A stretch of DNA of 7,771 nt from Pseudomonadota bacterium. Lineage in GTDB: Bacteria > Pseudomonadota > Gammaproteobacteria > Burkholderiales > Burkholderiaceae_D. Where the stretch lies: the NCBI GenBank assembly GCA_023416415.1, contig JAEZHR010000007.1, positions 1 through 7,771 on the forward strand. Direction: 5' to 3'. This document shows positions 6,267-7,771 of the stretch, piece after piece. The first letter of the stretch is position 1, and every line of letters starts with the position of its first letter. The notes under the pieces were generated by a model. The model made no database searches and was not told where the DNA came from. It saw only the letters and a program-made list of their open reading frames with translations. The translations under genes and the position numbers were made by a program.

Positions 6267-6272
6267 GGGAGA
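6267..6272 (+). promoter_or_regulatory. Ribosome binding site of the DUF3014 gene
   Basis: GGGAGA lies 6 bases before ATG 6279 and supports this start, which also places the membrane anchor at the N-terminus. Confidence 0.7.
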
Positions 6273-6278
6273 GCCACG

Positions 6279-7085
6279 ATGAGTAGAACCGCCGCCGCAA
6301 TCACGACCCTCGTCATCCTGGCCGCCGCCGTCTTCGGCTATCTGTGGTGGGAGGAAAGCAGGAATCTCCCGCGGGCGAACATTTCCGCCGCTCTGCCCGT
6401 GGAACCGGTCAAAGACGAGTCTGTCGCGCCCGCGACGGCCGAAATCCGCTATCCGGTCCCTGCGGATGAAACGGAGGCACCACTTCCTCCCCTGGATGAA
6501 AGCGACGCGACATTTCGTGCGGCACTGGGTGAACTGATCGGTGCGAAGCGTTTCGCCGCGCTGTTTCGTCCCCAGGACATCGTGCGCCGCATCGTGGTGA
6601 CCGTGGACAATCTGCCGCGCGAAGTCGTGGCCGACCGCCTGCGCCCCGCGCAACCAGCGTCCGGCGGCTTCCGCGTGGAAAAGGCAGATGGAGAACTGCG
6701 CATTGCACCCGACAACGCAAAACGCTACGCCACCTACCTCGCCGCACTGGACGCGCTGAGCACCGAGCGCTTTCGCACCCTGTACGTCCGTTTCTATCCT
6801 CTGTTCCAGTCCGCCTATCGCGATCTCGGCTATCCCAAGGGCTATTTCAACGATCGCCTGGTCGAAGTGATCGATCACATGCTCGCCGCCCCAGAGATTG
6901 GGCAACCGGTCACGCTGGTACAGCCGCACGTGTTCTACCGCTATGCCGATCCGAAACTGGAGTCGGCATCGGCCGGCCACAAGCTGATGTGGCGCATCGG
7001 CAATGAAAACGCCGTCCGCGTGAAGGCCCGGCTGCGAGACATCCGGAAGGTAGTCACGGAGAGCGGCGCCGAGCGCGAAAACTGA
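6279..7085 (+). CDS. DUF3014 family protein, membrane-anchored
   Basis: Encodes 268 residues of a family with no established function. A short N-terminus is followed by one transmembrane helix (about 5-24, AAAITTLVILAAAVFGYLWW). Then comes a low-complexity acidic and proline-rich linker (about 30-72) and a folded domain (about 73-257). The domain shows the blocks I recognise as typical of DUF3014: PLPPLDESD (68-76), RRIVVTVDNLPRE (103-115), LYVRFYPLFQSAYRDLGYP (168-186), YFNDRLVEVIDH (189-200) and LVQPHVFYRYADP (213-225). It ends with a basic KARLRDIRK segment. A signal-anchor topology with the domain in the periplasm is likely but not proven. It follows ghrA after 88 bases with its own ribosome binding site, and it converges on the hybrid kinase gene. 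The family assignment is from memory of its conserved blocks; no role is claimed. Confidence 0.85.
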   Translation: MSRTAAAITTLVILAAAVFGYLWWEESRNLPRANISAALPVEPVKDESVAPATAEIRYPVPADETEAPLPPLDESDATFRAALGELIGAKRFAALFRPQDIVRRIVVTVDNLPREVVADRLRPAQPASGGFRVEKADGELRIAPDNAKRYATYLAALDALSTERFRTLYVRFYPLFQSAYRDLGYPKGYFNDRLVEVIDHMLAAPEIGQPVTLVQPHVFYRYADPKLESASAGHKLMWRIGNENAVRVKARLRDIRKVVTESGAEREN

Positions 7086-7103
7086 ACCGTTACCCTTGCC
7101 CGT

Positions 7104-7121
7104 CCGGCTCCGCGAAGCCGG
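7104..7121. terminator. Hairpin between convergent DUF3014 and hybrid kinase genes
   Basis: CCGGCT and AGCCGG form a 6-bp stem with a 6-base loop in the 37-base convergent gap. It ends one base before the kinase stop codon and lies 18 bases after the DUF3014 stop. The stem works in both transcripts, which suits a bidirectional 3'-end structure, but there is no U-tract on either side. Confidence 0.35.
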
Positions 7122-7122
7122 C

Positions 7123-7771
7123 TCAAGCGGCTGTGAACGTGTTTCTCTGCGCTCCGGGCGCATCGTTTGACGATTCGCAGTGCGCCTGTCCGGACGGCGC
7201 CAGCAGGCCCGCCAATAACCTGCGCAACTTCTCTGCCGTCAGCGGCTTGCTCAGCAAGGGGAATCCCGAAGCTTGCGCTTCGCGCAAGCGATCCGGGGCC
7301 GTGTCGCCGGTAAGAATCACCGCCGGCATTTTCCCCACGATGGCTTGCACGGCGTGGATGGCATCCACGCCATTCTGGCCAGCGCGCAAGCGGTAATCGG
7401 CGATGATCGCATCCGGGACGAAGCCGGTCAGCGCAATGAGCTCAAGCGCTTCGGCAGCCGATTCCACGGCCACGGCCGTACATTCCCAACGTTCCAGCAT
7501 CTCGGTTGCCCCTGAGCGAATGGCGGCGTCGTCGTCGATCAGCAATACCGTCTTGCCCTGCAACACATCGTGAATCACGGTGGAGGTCGGCGTCGGTGCC
7601 GGAGCGTGCTCCGCTTGCCCATAAGGCACCGTCACTGAAAATGTCGAGCCGCGCCCGAACGTGGAACGAAGACGCAAGGGAAGTCCCAGCAAATTGGCAA
7701 GACCGGATGCAATCGACAGCCCCAGGCCCAGCCCCTTCTCGCGGTCGCGCTCGGGATTGTCGACCTGGTAG
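7123..7771 (-). CDS. Hybrid sensor histidine kinase/response regulator, C-terminal part (partial)
   Basis: The frame runs off the right edge; 215 residues from the C-terminus are visible. Residues 1-49 of the visible part are the end of a HATPase_c domain. They include the G-box EKGLGLGLSIASGLANLLG (11-29) and the closing FGRGSTFSVTVP strand. A proline-rich linker (about 50-70) leads to a receiver domain (about 72-190). The receiver has an acidic pocket D79-D81, the phospho-acceptor D125 (IIADYRL), T154 (ILTGDTAP) and K175 (LLSKPL), all intact. The protein is therefore a hybrid kinase whose catalytic domain could phosphorylate its own receiver. The signal, sensor region and dimerisation histidine lie outside the window. 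A tail of about 25 residues after the receiver has no recognised motif. It ends at TGA 7125-7123, convergent with the DUF3014 gene. Confidence 0.93.
   Translation of the reverse strand, partial: YQVDNPERDREKGLGLGLSIASGLANLLGLPLRLRSTFGRGSTFSVTVPYGQAEHAPAPTPTSTVIHDVLQGKTVLLIDDDAAIRSGATEMLERWECTAVAVESAAEALELIALTGFVPDAIIADYRLRAGQNGVDAIHAVQAIVGKMPAVILTGDTAPDRLREAQASGFPLLSKPLTAEKLRRLLAGLLAPSGQAHCESSNDAPGAQRNTFTAA

Noticed and set aside
6237..7163. 308-codon minus-strand open frame antisense to DUF3014
   Set aside because: The plus-strand protein has a membrane anchor, a ribosome binding site and conserved family blocks. The minus frame has none of these and overlaps the end of the kinase gene.
1..7771. 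Novel defence, mobile or biosynthetic system
   Set aside because: All nine coding regions belong to recognised families, mostly housekeeping. There are no transposases, integrases, toxin-antitoxin pairs, CRISPR-like repeats or large non-coding structured regions, and every intergenic gap is 133 bases or less.

Overview
The window is a GC-rich, densely packed stretch of bacterial chromosome. It holds nine protein-coding genes, two of them cut by the window edges. The block order thiL-pgpA-pncC next to a type 2 pyrF, the DUF3014 protein, and the style of the hybrid histidine kinase point to a betaproteobacterium (Rhodocyclales or Burkholderiales). That placement is inferred from family resemblance and was not tested by a search. 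There are no mobile elements, tRNAs, rRNAs, CRISPR arrays or obvious transferred genes.

Layout. Positions 1-1378 read rightward: the 3' end of thiL (thiamine-monophosphate kinase), then pgpA (phosphatidylglycerophosphatase A) overlapping it by ATGA. A 133-base gap with a hairpin and a short tandem repeat follows, then pncC (stand-alone NMN amidase, the CinA C-terminal domain). pyrF (orotidine 5'-phosphate decarboxylase) reads leftward, and its 3' end overlaps the pncC 3' end by 10 bases. Divergent from pyrF is an EamA/DMT-type membrane transporter (2278-3168). It converges on dacB (3299-4711, minus), a periplasmic PBP4-type D-Ala-D-Ala carboxypeptidase/endopeptidase with a signal peptide and intact SxxK, SxN and KTG motifs.

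Divergent from dacB is a two-gene unit: a small VOC (glyoxalase-fold) protein and a GhrA-type glyoxylate/hydroxypyruvate reductase, with the second ATG directly after the first stop codon. A membrane-anchored DUF3014 protein follows (6279-7085). It converges on the C-terminal end of a hybrid histidine kinase with a receiver domain (7123-7771, minus), whose N-terminal part lies outside the window.

Together these are housekeeping functions (thiamine, phospholipid, NAD salvage, pyrimidine, cell wall) plus accessory metabolism and signalling. I see no coherent multi-gene system that looks undescribed. The points most worth a second look are small: an in-frame A-AAA-AAG slippery heptamer near the start of pncC with a long open -1 frame behind it, a 14-base tandem repeat just upstream of pncC, short inverted repeats in two intergenic gaps, and the uncharacterised DUF3014 protein. 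The very long open frames antisense to pyrF, dacB, the VOC gene and ghrA are by-products of high GC content.
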